A stretch of DNA of 64,000 nt from an uncultured Eubacteriales bacterium (GTDB lineage Bacteria > Bacillota > Clostridia > Oscillospirales > Acutalibacteraceae). Position numbers and translations under genes: made by a program. The notes beneath the pieces were generated by a model. That model was not told the origin of the DNA, ran no database searches, and saw nothing but the letters and a program-made list of their open reading frames with translations. Every line of letters begins with the position of its first letter. Position 1 is the first letter of the stretch. The stretch is from the NCBI GenBank assembly GCA_949292775.1, contig CASFBL010000010.1:26129-90128 (forward strand), written 5' to 3'. Shown one piece after another: positions 33,632-42,935 of this stretch.

Positions 33632-34714
33632 TCAGGAATTTTCTTTCTCAAATTTTTCCATAAATTTGACGAGTGCTTTTACACCCTCATACGGCATTGC
33701 GTTGTAAATGGAAGCGCGCATGCCGCCGACCGTGCGGTGACCCTTCAGATTGACAAGACCGGCTGCTTCAGCTTCTTTTACAAACTTTGCGTTCAGTTCG
33801 TCGCTGTCCGTTACAAAGGGAACATTCATAAGCGAGCGATCCTCAGGAACAACCGTACCGTGGAACATTTTGCTGTTGTCCAAATAATCATACAAGAGCT
33901 TTGCCTTTTTAACATTGCGCTCCTGCATTGCTTTCAGCCCACCGTTTTCTTTCAGCCATTCGAGCACCAGTTTGCAGATATAAATGGTGTAGCAGGGGGG
34001 CGTGTTGTAAAGCGAGTTGTTGTCTGCCTGAATCTGATAATTGAGCATGGCTGGTGTGATGTCACGAGCCTTGCCAAGCAGGTCTTCACGAATAATGCAG
34101 ATAGTAAGACCGGCAGGCGCAACATTTTTCTGTGCTCCGCCATATACCATGCCGAACTTGGAAACATCCAACGGCTCAGACAGGAAGCAAGAGGAAATAT
34201 CTGCAATCAGCGGTACATCGCCGGTGTCGGGCAGCTCGTGGTAAACGGTGCCGTAAATGGTGTTGTTCATGCAGATATAAAAGTAATCCGCGTCCGGTGT
34301 AAAGGTGGATTTATCAAGCTTTGGAATGTAAGAGAAAGTTTTGTCGGCAGAAGAGGCAACAATATTTACTTCACCGTATTTCTGTGCTTCAGCACAGGCC
34401 TTTTTTGCCCATTGGCCGGTAATTACATAATCCGCTTTGCCGCTGCCGTTCATAAAGTTCAGCGGGATTGCGGCGAACTGCGTGGAAGCACCGCCCTGCA
34501 AAAACAAAACTTTGTAGTTATCCGGTATGTTCATCAGCTCGCGAAGCAGGGCTTCTGCACCCTTAATGATAGAATCATAAATCTTGGAGCGATGGCTCAT
34601 TTCCATAACGGACTGGCCGCAGCCTTGATAATCAAGCATTTCATCAGCGGCTTTTTTCAGCACTTCTTCCGGCAGCATGGAAGGACCGGCGGAAAAGTTG
34701 TAGACTCTGGACAT
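33632..34714 (-). CDS. serC: Phosphoserine aminotransferase
   Basis: SerC converts 3-phosphohydroxypyruvate to phosphoserine with glutamate. The 360-residue PLP protein starts with YNFSAGPSMLPEEVL, has FLQGGASTQFA, the PLP-lysine region GAQKNVAPAGLTI (about 190-202) and the C-terminal GGMRASIYNAMP. It is first in the serC-serA operon. The third enzyme, SerB, is not in the window. Confidence 0.96.
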   Translation of the reverse strand: MSRVYNFSAGPSMLPEEVLKKAADEMLDYQGCGQSVMEMSHRSKIYDSIIKGAEALLRELMNIPDNYKVLFLQGGASTQFAAIPLNFMNGSGKADYVITGQWAKKACAEAQKYGEVNIVASSADKTFSYIPKLDKSTFTPDADYFYICMNNTIYGTVYHELPDTGDVPLIADISSCFLSEPLDVSKFGMVYGGAQKNVAPAGLTICIIREDLLGKARDITPAMLNYQIQADNNSLYNTPPCYTIYICKLVLEWLKENGGLKAMQERNVKKAKLLYDYLDNSKMFHGTVVPEDRSLMNVPFVTDSDELNAKFVKEAEAAGLVNLKGHRTVGGMRASIYNAMPYEGVKALVKFMEKFEKENS

Positions 34715-34755
34715 TCAAAAGACCTCCAAAAATTGATTTTTTCGCTTTGAGTAGC

Positions 34756-34785
34756 ATTATAGCAAAGCGATATAGCAAAAGTCAA
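34756..34785 (-). promoter_or_regulatory. Promoter for serC-serA
   Basis: Minus-strand TTGACT (34780-34785), an 18-nt spacer and consensus TATAAT (34756-34761). A 9-base direct repeat CAACAAATT (34783-34791 and 34794-34802) overlaps and flanks the -35. Confidence 0.7.
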
Positions 34786-34802
34786 CAAATTGACAACAAA
34801 TT

Positions 34803-34929
34803 AACAATCTTTTTCTTGAAAATTTTGATTTTTCGAAAAATTTGTTTATTTTTTTAACAAGCCTGTCCGTAAAGTGTTTATGAATTCTGTCTTCGTCTGC
34901 CGAATAAAAGCACATTTTTCAGTTTTCTG
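34803..34929. other. Divergent serC/lon regulatory spacer
   Basis: This gene-free AT-rich stretch contains a perfect 14-base palindrome, ATTTTTCGAAAAAT (34828-34841), midway between two divergent promoters. It could be a regulator binding site; I cannot name the regulator. No small ORF here has a ribosome binding site. Confidence 0.45.
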
Positions 34930-34969
34930 TTGCAGTATCTAAAAAAATCATATATAATTTTATACTGCA
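34930..34969 (+). promoter_or_regulatory. Promoter for lon with flanking inverted repeat
   Basis: TTGCAG (34930-34935), a 17-nt spacer and TATAAT (34953-34958). A perfect inverted repeat TGCAGTAT (34931-34938) / ATACTGCA (34962-34969) brackets the -10. It matches neither the CIRCE nor the CtsR heptad operators known for heat-shock genes. Confidence 0.6.
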
Positions 34970-35000
34970 TTATGATTGTTTTTTTCTTGGAGGCACTAAA

Positions 35001-37421
35001 ATGGCACCAATTATTCAAGATACATTTTCCATTTCCATGGTTGCCTTGCGCGGCTTGGTGGTATTTCCTGAAATGACGCTGCATTTTGACATCGGCAGAA
35101 AAAAATCTGTTTCTGCTGTGAAAAATGCAATGCTCGCAAAGCAGCGCATTTTTCTGCTTGCGCAAACGGACCTTTCTGAAGAGGTAAAAGGTGTAGATAA
35201 TCTTTACCGCATGGGTGTTGTCTGTGATATTAAACAGCTTGTGCGGCTTCCCTCCGGCGAATATTACCGCGTGGTTGTTGAGGGCAAGTATCGTGCAAGA
35301 CTCATAGACCTTGTGGAGACAACGCCGCATTTTGTTGCCGAAGTTCGTGCTGTTTCAACGCGTGAACCGCGCAATACAACAATTTTAGAAGCTGACGCGC
35401 TGATGCGCTATGCAAAAAGCCTGTTTGAGGATTATGCTATGCTCAATCAGAAGTTGCCGCAGGATATAGCGCTTGGCGTTGCGTCTTTGCACTCGGCAGG
35501 AAAACTTGCAGATTATATCGCATCCAATGCACCGCTGGAGTATACAGACAAGCAAACCATTTTATCAGAACTCAACGCTTACAAGCGTTTGGAAAAGCTG
35601 TGTCTGATTCTCACGAAAGAAGTGCAGATGCTTGAAGCCGCGGCTGTTATTGATGAACGAGTGCAGGAGCAGATGGATGAAAACCAGCGCGAGTATTATT
35701 TGCGTGAACAAATGAAGGCTATTGCACAGGAGCTGGGGGAAGGGGAGTCCTCTCTTTCTGACGCGCAAAAATACCGTGAAAAGATTTTAAAACTGCATTT
35801 AGATAAGGAAAGTGAAGAAAAGCTATTACAGGAGTGCGACCGTTTGGCACATATGCAGCCGACAAGCCCCGAAAGCACGGTTTCACGCACTTATTTAGAT
35901 ACGGTATTAAGTTTGCCGTTCGGCAAATTTACAAAAGATAATTTGAATTTAGAGAATGCGCGTAAAATTTTGGACCACGACCATTTTGGGTTGGAAGCGG
36001 TTAAAGACCGAATTATTGAATTTTTAGCGGTTCGAAAGCTTTCTCCTGACATTAAAGGTCAAATCATTTGTCTTGTCGGCCCGCCCGGCGTTGGTAAGAC
36101 CTCTATTGCAAAATCCTTGGCGCGTGCTATAAACCGGAAATACACCCGCATTTCTTTAGGCGGTGTTGGTGATGAAGCGGAAATTCGCGGACACAGAAAA
36201 ACATACATCGGCTCTATGCCGGGCAGCATTATTGCCGCCGTTACCCGTGCAGGCAGCGCAAATCCGCTAATTCTTTTGGATGAAATCGACAAGCTTTCCA
36301 AAGACTATAAGGGTGACCCGGCTTCTGCTTTGCTGGAAGCGCTCGACCCGGAACAAAACAATACATTCCGCGACCACTACATCGAAATTCCTTTCGATTT
36401 AAGCCGTGTTTTGTTTATCACCACGGCTAACGATGCATCCACCATTCCCGCACCGCTTCTTGACAGAATGGAACTGATTGAGCTTTACAGCTATACGGCG
36501 GAAGAAAAATTCCAAATCGCAAAACGCCACCTTGTTAAAAAGCAGTTGCAGGCAAGCGGCATCAAACCTGTGCAGCTGCGCATCACAGACGATGCTCTTC
36601 GTTTAATGATTGATGGTTATACACGAGAGGCTGGTGTGCGAAAATTAGAGCGAACCATTGCGAAAACCATTCGAAAAGAAGCGGTCAAAATCGCCTCCGG
36701 GTATGATAAGAAGATCACCGTCCGCGCGTCGGATTTAGAGGAACTTTTAGGCCCACGCAAATTTAAACCCGAGAATCTTTCCGGCAAAAACGAGATTGGC
36801 GTCGTCAACGGCCTTGCCTGGACTTCTGTCGGCGGTGAGCTTTTAAAAGTGGAAGCCGCTGTTATGGACGGAACCGGCAAATTGGAGCTCACAGGTTCAC
36901 TCGGTGATGTGATGAAAGAATCTGCAAAGGCTGCTTACACCTATGTGCGTGCACATGCTGCTGAATGGAATATTGACCCCGATTTCTATAAAAATAAAGA
37001 TGTTCATATCCATTTTCCGGAAGGTGCTGTTCCGAAAGATGGTCCGTCCGCTGGAGTTACAGTGACTACGGCGCTGGTGTCTGCTTTGTCCAATACCCCG
37101 GTTCGTGCGGATGTTGCCATGACCGGCGAGGTGACAGTGACGGGAAGAGTTTTGCCCATAGGCGGGCTTCGTGAAAAAACCATGGCGGCTTATAAAAACG
37201 GAATACATACCGTGCTTTTACCGGATGAAAACCTGCCCGATTTACGGGAAGCAGACAAAACCGTTTTAGAAGCGTTGGATTTTGTTTCGGTTTCTGATGT
37301 GCGTGAGATTTTAACAAATGCACTTGTGAAAACAGAGCAATCAGAATCCGGCAATGAAAAATCTATGCCGGTAATTCCGCAAAATCGAAAAGGTAAGCCC
37401 GAACTTTGGCGGCAGAATTGA
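35001..37421 (+). CDS. lon: ATP-dependent protease La (LonA)
   Basis: Lon degrades damaged and regulatory proteins in the cytosol. The 806-residue protein has the N-terminal LON domain (about 10-200), a helical linker, the AAA+ module with Walker A GPPGVGKTS (about 357) and Walker B PLILLDEIDK, and the C-terminal serine protease domain with KDGPSAGVT carrying the catalytic serine and the paired lysine in GGLREKTMAAYK. It is full length. GGAGG precedes the ATG. yihA, lysA and dnaE follow closely, so this is probably one long transcript. Confidence 0.96.
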   Translation: MAPIIQDTFSISMVALRGLVVFPEMTLHFDIGRKKSVSAVKNAMLAKQRIFLLAQTDLSEEVKGVDNLYRMGVVCDIKQLVRLPSGEYYRVVVEGKYRARLIDLVETTPHFVAEVRAVSTREPRNTTILEADALMRYAKSLFEDYAMLNQKLPQDIALGVASLHSAGKLADYIASNAPLEYTDKQTILSELNAYKRLEKLCLILTKEVQMLEAAAVIDERVQEQMDENQREYYLREQMKAIAQELGEGESSLSDAQKYREKILKLHLDKESEEKLLQECDRLAHMQPTSPESTVSRTYLDTVLSLPFGKFTKDNLNLENARKILDHDHFGLEAVKDRIIEFLAVRKLSPDIKGQIICLVGPPGVGKTSIAKSLARAINRKYTRISLGGVGDEAEIRGHRKTYIGSMPGSIIAAVTRAGSANPLILLDEIDKLSKDYKGDPASALLEALDPEQNNTFRDHYIEIPFDLSRVLFITTANDASTIPAPLLDRMELIELYSYTAEEKFQIAKRHLVKKQLQASGIKPVQLRITDDALRLMIDGYTREAGVRKLERTIAKTIRKEAVKIASGYDKKITVRASDLEELLGPRKFKPENLSGKNEIGVVNGLAWTSVGGELLKVEAAVMDGTGKLELTGSLGDVMKESAKAAYTYVRAHAAEWNIDPDFYKNKDVHIHFPEGAVPKDGPSAGVTVTTALVSALSNTPVRADVAMTGEVTVTGRVLPIGGLREKTMAAYKNGIHTVLLPDENLPDLREADKTVLEALDFVSVSDVREILTNALVKTEQSESGNEKSMPVIPQNRKGKPELWRQN

Positions 37422-37430
37422 GGCGTGTTT

Positions 37431-38036
37431 ATGAATTTTCAGTCTGTTGAATTTGAAGCAGCGTTCGGAACGCTGGAACAGCTTCCGGCTTCTGACTTGC
37501 CGGAAATTGCGTTTTCAGGGCGTTCCAATGTCGGCAAATCTTCGCTTCTGAACCGTCTATTTAACCGAAAATCGCTTGCGCGTGTTAGCTCTGTTCCCGG
37601 AAAGACTATTACAGTCAATTTCTTTAAAGTGCAGAACGCTCGCATGGTGGATTTGCCCGGTTACGGATATGCAAAAGTTCCCAAATCGGAAAAAGCACGC
37701 TGGGCAAAGTTAATGGAAGGGTATTTCGGCTCTGGCAGAAATATTCGTTTGGTTGTTCAGCTTGTGGATATGCGCCATCCGCCGAGTGCAGATGACTTGC
37801 AGATGCTGGAATTTTTAAAGGCAAACGGGTTTTCGTTTGTCGTGGCGCTTACAAAGTGCGATAAGCTTAACAAAACGCAATATGCACAGCGGCTGGAAGA
37901 CATAAAAAAAGAACTTGCTTTCGTGCCCGAAACACACTTGATTCCTTTTTCTGCTGTTACCGGAGAGGGCACACAAGCCTTGCAATCTGTTATTGAAAAT
38001 TTTTTAGAAACCCCTGCGGAGGATACAAATGATTAA
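37431..38036 (+). CDS. engB: Ribosome-biogenesis GTP-binding protein YihA/YsxC (EngB)
   Basis: This small GTPase helps assemble the 50S subunit. The 201-residue protein has the P-loop GRSNVGKSSLLN, the G2/switch region with GKTITVNFF, G3 DLPGYGYAKV, the EngB-typical ARWAKLMEGYF, and G4 TKCDKL. The ATG at 37431 is 7 nt after GAGG; an in-frame GTG two codons earlier is possible. The lon-engB order is common in Firmicutes. Confidence 0.95.
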   Translation: MNFQSVEFEAAFGTLEQLPASDLPEIAFSGRSNVGKSSLLNRLFNRKSLARVSSVPGKTITVNFFKVQNARMVDLPGYGYAKVPKSEKARWAKLMEGYFGSGRNIRLVVQLVDMRHPPSADDLQMLEFLKANGFSFVVALTKCDKLNKTQYAQRLEDIKKELAFVPETHLIPFSAVTGEGTQALQSVIENFLETPAEDTND

Positions 38037-39303
38037 AAAGCCTTTTACAACCAAAGAAAAACTGGAAGAAATTGCAGCGCAATACCCAACACCGTTTCAC
38101 CTCTATGATGAAGCGGGCATCCGCAAAAACGCTGAAGCTTTGAAACAGGCGTTTTCCTGGAACAAAGGGTATAAAGAATATTTTGCGGTTAAAGCCACGC
38201 CGAATCCGTTTTTGATTGAGATTTTGCGCGAATACGGCTGCGGCTGTGACTGCTCTTCAAAAACCGAACTGATGCTTTCCAAGGCAATCGGTGCAGTCGG
38301 GGACGATATTATGTTTTCCTCAAATGATACACCGGCTGAAGAATTCAAATATGCAGATTCCCTTGGCGCAACAATCAATTTAGATGATATTACGCACATT
38401 GAGATTTTGGAAAAAACGCTTGGCAAACTGCCGAAGCGCCTTTCCTGCCGGTATAATCCGGGCGGGTATTTCCAAATTTCCAACAGCATTATGGACAACC
38501 CTGGTGATGCGAAATATGGCATGACCACCGAACAGCTTTTTGAAGCCTATCGAATAATGAAGGAAAAGGGCGTTGAAGAATTTGGTCTGCACGCATTTCT
38601 CGCGAGCAACACAGTAACAAACGATTATTATCCGACACTTGCGCGTGTGTTGTTTGAAGTTGCAGTTCGTCTCAAAAAGGAGACCGGTGCGAATATCCGT
38701 TTCATCAATCTTTCCGGCGGTATCGGTATTCCGTATAAACCTGATCAGGAACCGAATGATATTCTGAAAATCGGTGCAGGTGTCAAAGCTGTGTATGACG
38801 AAGTTCTTGTGCCGGCAGGTATGGGCGATGTTGCCATTTATACCGAGCTTGGTCGGTTTATGATGGGACCTTACGGCGCGCTTGTTACAAGAGCTATTAA
38901 CGAAAAACACACCCACAAGGAATATATCGGTGTTGACGCTTGTGCTGTTAACCTGATGCGCCCGGCAATGTACGGCGCCTATCATCACATTACTGTTATG
39001 GGCAAGGAGAATGCGCCTTGCGACCATAAGTATGATGTGACCGGCTCACTTTGCGAAAATAACGATAAGTTTGCCGTTGACCGTATGCTTCCCGAAATTG
39101 AGCGCGGCGATCTGCTTTATATCCACGATACCGGTGCACACGGATTTGCAATGGGTTATAACTACAACGGCAAACTGAAATCGGCTGAAATTTTACTAAA
39201 AAAAGACGGCAGCTTCAAGCTAATCCGCCGTGCGGAAACCCCGAAAGATTATTTTGCCACTTTTGATTGCTTTGATTTTTATAACAAGGTGCTTTCCGAA
39301 TAA
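38029..39303 (+). CDS. lysA: Diaminopimelate decarboxylase
   Basis: LysA decarboxylates meso-diaminopimelate to lysine. The 424-residue fold-type III PLP enzyme has the Schiff-base lysine in EYFAVKATPNP (about residue 53), the NLSGGIGIPY glycine loop and a C-terminal barrel with the DTGAHGFAMGYNYNG motif that closes the active site. The ATG overlaps the engB stop by eight bases and follows GGAGG. The second-half motifs favour a LysA/PLP decarboxylase clade common in Clostridia; ornithine-type activity is less likely. Confidence 0.88.
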   Translation: MIKKPFTTKEKLEEIAAQYPTPFHLYDEAGIRKNAEALKQAFSWNKGYKEYFAVKATPNPFLIEILREYGCGCDCSSKTELMLSKAIGAVGDDIMFSSNDTPAEEFKYADSLGATINLDDITHIEILEKTLGKLPKRLSCRYNPGGYFQISNSIMDNPGDAKYGMTTEQLFEAYRIMKEKGVEEFGLHAFLASNTVTNDYYPTLARVLFEVAVRLKKETGANIRFINLSGGIGIPYKPDQEPNDILKIGAGVKAVYDEVLVPAGMGDVAIYTELGRFMMGPYGALVTRAINEKHTHKEYIGVDACAVNLMRPAMYGAYHHITVMGKENAPCDHKYDVTGSLCENNDKFAVDRMLPEIERGDLLYIHDTGAHGFAMGYNYNGKLKSAEILLKKDGSFKLIRRAETPKDYFATFDCFDFYNKVLSE

Positions 39304-39321
39304 AGAACGGAGATAAATAGT

Positions 39322-42300
39322 ATGGCGTTTACCCATTTACATTTGCACACAGAATACAGCCTTCTGGACGGCGCTTGCCGTCTGGAAAGCCTTTGCTCTG
39401 CTGCAAAAGAACTTGGGCAAACTTCGCTTGCGATTACCGACCATGGCAATATGTTCGGCGCTGTGGACTTTTATAAGACTGCAAAGGCGCATGGAATCAA
39501 GCCAATTATTGGCTGTGAAGTGTATGTGGCGGAACGCGGACTTACGGATAAAGTACACGGGCTTGATTCCACACGCTATCACCTTGTTTTGCTTTGTAAG
39601 AACGAAGTGGGTTATAAAAACCTGATTCACATGGTTTCCGAATCTTGGGTTAACGGCTTTTATGTGCGCCCGCGTGTCGACAAAGCGTTGCTTGAAGCGC
39701 ACCACGAGGGAATTATTGCACTTTCCGCTTGTCTTGCAGGCGAAATACCGCGCAAGCTTTTAGCGCATGATTTTGAAGGCGCCAAAGAAACTGCGCTGTG
39801 GTATAACCGTGTGTTCGGTCAGGGGAATTATTATCTTGAACTGCAAAATCATGGTATTCCCGAGCAGCAGGAAATCATTCCGGAAATGCTTCGGCTCTCT
39901 AAAGAAACGGGAATTCCGCTGGTTGCTACAAACGATGTGCATTATGTCCGTAAGCAGGACGCCAAAACACAAAAAGTTTTGATTTGCATTCAAACAAACC
40001 ACACAATCGATGAAGACACCGGCTTGGAATTCGGCACGGATGAATTCTATTTAAAGTCGGAAGAGGAAATGCGCGAGCTGTTTTCTTATGCGCCGCAGGC
40101 AATCGATAACACAGAGATTATTGCGGACGCTTGCAATGTAGAATTCGAATTCGGCAAAACCAAATTGCCCCATTTCGATGTGCCGGATAACCAAGACCAT
40201 TTTACTTACTTCCAAAATAAGTGTTTGGATGGCTTGAAAAAGCACTGCGGTGAACAAGTGCCGCAAGCTTACCTTGACCGGCTGAAACATGAATTGTCTG
40301 TTATCCGGGAAATGGGATATGTGGATTATTTCCTGATTGTTGCCGACTTTATAGCTTATGCCAAAAGTCAAGGCATCCCGGTCGGCCCCGGCAGAGGTTC
40401 GGGGGCGGGGAGTCTTGCGGCATACTGTATGGGCATTACCGGAATCGACCCCATGCAGTATGGCTTGATTTTTGAGCGTTTCTTAAATCCGGAGCGCGTG
40501 AGCATGCCGGATATTGATGTTGACTTTTGCTATGAGCGGCGCGAAGAAGTGATTGCTTATGTAATCCGAAAGTATGGCGCTGACCATGTTGCGCAGATTG
40601 TAACTTTTGGTACTATGGCAGCGCGTGCTGCGGTTCGCGATGTTGGGCGCGCACTCGGTTTGCCTTATGGTACTGTCGATTCTGTTTCCAAGCAGATTCC
40701 CCGCGAACTCGGTATTACGATTGAAAAGGCTTTGCAGAAAAACAGCGAACTGCATGCACTTTATGAAAAAGATGAAAAGATTCGAGAACTTATTGATACC
40801 GCGAAAAGTGTGGAGGGGATGCCGCGGCACGCATCCACGCACGCAGCAGGGGTTGTTATAACCGACAAGCCGGTCAGCGAATATGTTCCGTTAGCGCGAA
40901 ACGATGAAAGCATCGTGACGCAATTCACGATGACGACCATCGAAGAGCTTGGCCTTTTGAAAATGGACTTTTTGGGACTGCGTACGCTGACGGTTATTCA
41001 CGACGCGGAAGAGGAAATCCGAAAAACGGTACCCGATTTTGATATTGAAAAGATTCCGCTGGATGATCGCGAAACCTATGAAATGTTTTCCAAAGGTCAA
41101 ACCTATGGCGTTTTTCAATGCGAATCCGCAGGACTCCGAAGCGTACTGATTCGATTGAAACCGCGGAATTTGGAAGATATTATTGCGGTCATTTCGCTTT
41201 ATCGACCGGGGCCTATGGACTCCATTGATGATTATATAGAAAACCGGCATCATCCAAATCAAATTCAATATAAAACACCGCTTTTAAAGCCTATTTTGGA
41301 TGTAACCTACGGCTGCATGGTGTATCAGGAACAAGTTATGGAAATTTTCCGTTCGCTTGCCGGATACTCTTTTGGCCGTGCTGACATCGTGCGGCGCGCC
41401 ATGTCCAAAAAGAAACACAAGGTCATGGAACAGGAGCGGGAATACTTTGTAAACGGGCTTCAAAACGAGGATGGGACGGTGGCTTGCTGCGGCTGTGTGG
41501 CAAACGGGATTCCGGCAGAAGTTGCAAACAGTATTTTTGATGATATGTCCTCGTTTGCATCCTACGCGTTCAATAAATCCCACTCCGCGGCTTATGCTGT
41601 TGTGGCTTATAGAACCGCATATTTGAAATGCCATTATCCGACCGCATTTATGGCGGCGCTTTTAACAAGCATTTTGGATGACACTGCAAAGGTTTCAGCT
41701 TATATTGCAGATTGCACGCGATTGGGTATAACGGTTTTGCCGCCGCATGTCAACAAAAGCGCTTCGGCTTTCTTGCCGGAAAGTGCGAATGAAATTCGTT
41801 TCGGCCTTTTGGCCATTAAAAATCTCGGGCGGAATTTCATTGCCGAAATTGTTTCAGAACGCGAAAAAAGTGGCGCTTTTTTAAGCTTTTATGATTTTTG
41901 CAAACGCCTTTACGGCAAAGACTTTAACAAACGCGCTGTGGAATGTATGATAAAAAGCGGCGCGCTTGACGGCTTAGGCCTGAACCGCCGGGAAATGATT
42001 ATGAATCTGCCTGAGGTGTTATCCTCTCTGGAGGCGGAAAATCGACGAAATGTGGACGGTCAGATTGATTTTTTCTCGCTGTCGCAGTCCCCGCAGGTGT
42101 CAGCCTCTCCGGAGCTGAAATCCAGCCCGGATTATTCTGTGCATGAGCGCTTACAGTTGGAAAAAGAGGCGACCGGGCTCTATCTTTCCGGTCATCCCAT
42201 GGCGCAGTATGTTGCACTTTCTGAAAAATTACACGCAACACGCATTTCAGACATATCGGAAGCGGATAACGACCCAATGAGCCGTTTGCGTGACGGCAGC

Positions 42301-42843
42301 GTTGTGCGCTTGCTTTCAATTGTTACGGCTATCAAGAAGAAAACGACTAAAAATGATACGACGATGGCGTTTGTCACCGTTGAAGATATGTATGGCAGTG
42401 TGGAATTGCTGGTTTTCCCGAAAGTTTATGCACAATATTCGCATTTGCTTATGCCTGGGACCGTTCTGTATTTGGAAGGGCGTTTGTCGCTTCGTGAAGA
42501 TGAAAATGCAAAGGTGATTCCGGATCGCATTTCACCTTGCCCGGATGAATCAGCACTCTCAAAGCAAGTTCCGCGGCAAAAGACGGCGTCCGTTTCGGAT
42601 TCATCCGACACTTTCCCGCCGGATATTCAGAAAGGTGTATTTCTTCTGATTGACAAGCTTGGCAGCGAACAGGATAAACTGGTTAAAAACCTACTTTCTA
42701 TTTTTGAGGGTTCAATTCCTGTTTATTTGTGTTATAATGATACAAAACAGAAATATATTTCCTCCAAGGGCATTGAACTGAACAAACCTTTAGTTTCTGA
42801 ACTAAAGCGGCTGGTTGGCGAAAAAGGTGTTTTGTTCAAATAA
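39322..42843 (+). CDS. dnaE: DNA polymerase III alpha subunit
   Basis: DnaE is a C-family replicative polymerase. The 1173-residue protein has the PHP domain from the N terminus (HLHTEYSLLDG, then TDHGNMFG), the palm with PGRGSGAGSLAAYC and the catalytic aspartates in MPDIDVDFCYERR, VAQIVTFGTMAA, fingers with YRPGPMDSI, a helix-hairpin-helix region, and a C-terminal OB-fold (about 990-1080). It is full length. Firmicutes often also use PolC, which is not in the window. The ATG lies 18 bases after lysA. Confidence 0.96.
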   Translation: MAFTHLHLHTEYSLLDGACRLESLCSAAKELGQTSLAITDHGNMFGAVDFYKTAKAHGIKPIIGCEVYVAERGLTDKVHGLDSTRYHLVLLCKNEVGYKNLIHMVSESWVNGFYVRPRVDKALLEAHHEGIIALSACLAGEIPRKLLAHDFEGAKETALWYNRVFGQGNYYLELQNHGIPEQQEIIPEMLRLSKETGIPLVATNDVHYVRKQDAKTQKVLICIQTNHTIDEDTGLEFGTDEFYLKSEEEMRELFSYAPQAIDNTEIIADACNVEFEFGKTKLPHFDVPDNQDHFTYFQNKCLDGLKKHCGEQVPQAYLDRLKHELSVIREMGYVDYFLIVADFIAYAKSQGIPVGPGRGSGAGSLAAYCMGITGIDPMQYGLIFERFLNPERVSMPDIDVDFCYERREEVIAYVIRKYGADHVAQIVTFGTMAARAAVRDVGRALGLPYGTVDSVSKQIPRELGITIEKALQKNSELHALYEKDEKIRELIDTAKSVEGMPRHASTHAAGVVITDKPVSEYVPLARNDESIVTQFTMTTIEELGLLKMDFLGLRTLTVIHDAEEEIRKTVPDFDIEKIPLDDRETYEMFSKGQTYGVFQCESAGLRSVLIRLKPRNLEDIIAVISLYRPGPMDSIDDYIENRHHPNQIQYKTPLLKPILDVTYGCMVYQEQVMEIFRSLAGYSFGRADIVRRAMSKKKHKVMEQEREYFVNGLQNEDGTVACCGCVANGIPAEVANSIFDDMSSFASYAFNKSHSAAYAVVAYRTAYLKCHYPTAFMAALLTSILDDTAKVSAYIADCTRLGITVLPPHVNKSASAFLPESANEIRFGLLAIKNLGRNFIAEIVSEREKSGAFLSFYDFCKRLYGKDFNKRAVECMIKSGALDGLGLNRREMIMNLPEVLSSLEAENRRNVDGQIDFFSLSQSPQVSASPELKSSPDYSVHERLQLEKEATGLYLSGHPMAQYVALSEKLHATRISDISEADNDPMSRLRDGSVVRLLSIVTAIKKKTTKNDTTMAFVTVEDMYGSVELLVFPKVYAQYSHLLMPGTVLYLEGRLSLREDENAKVIPDRISPCPDESALSKQVPRQKTASVSDSSDTFPPDIQKGVFLLIDKLGSEQDKLVKNLLSIFEGSIPVYLCYNDTKQKYISSKGIELNKPLVSELKRLVGEKGVLFK

Positions 42844-42876
42844 ATCTGTTTTTTTGTTAGAAAATCCGTGCCGCTC

Positions 42877-42904
42877 TTGACATCGGCATAGATTTGTGTA
42901 TTAT
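42877..42904 (+). promoter_or_regulatory. Promoter for pfkA-aroK
   Basis: A consensus TTGACA (42877-42882), a 16-nt spacer and TATTAT (42899-42904); an overlapping TATATT gives an alternative -10. Confidence 0.65.
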
Positions 42905-42935
42905 ATTGTCTAAATAAATTTTTGAGGTGAAAAAA

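Noticed and set aside
33554-34750. Long plus-strand open frame of about 398 codons opposite serC
   Set aside because: It is antisense to a well-conserved serC, has a cysteine- and phenylalanine-rich composition typical of shadow frames, no ribosome binding site and no recognisable domain.
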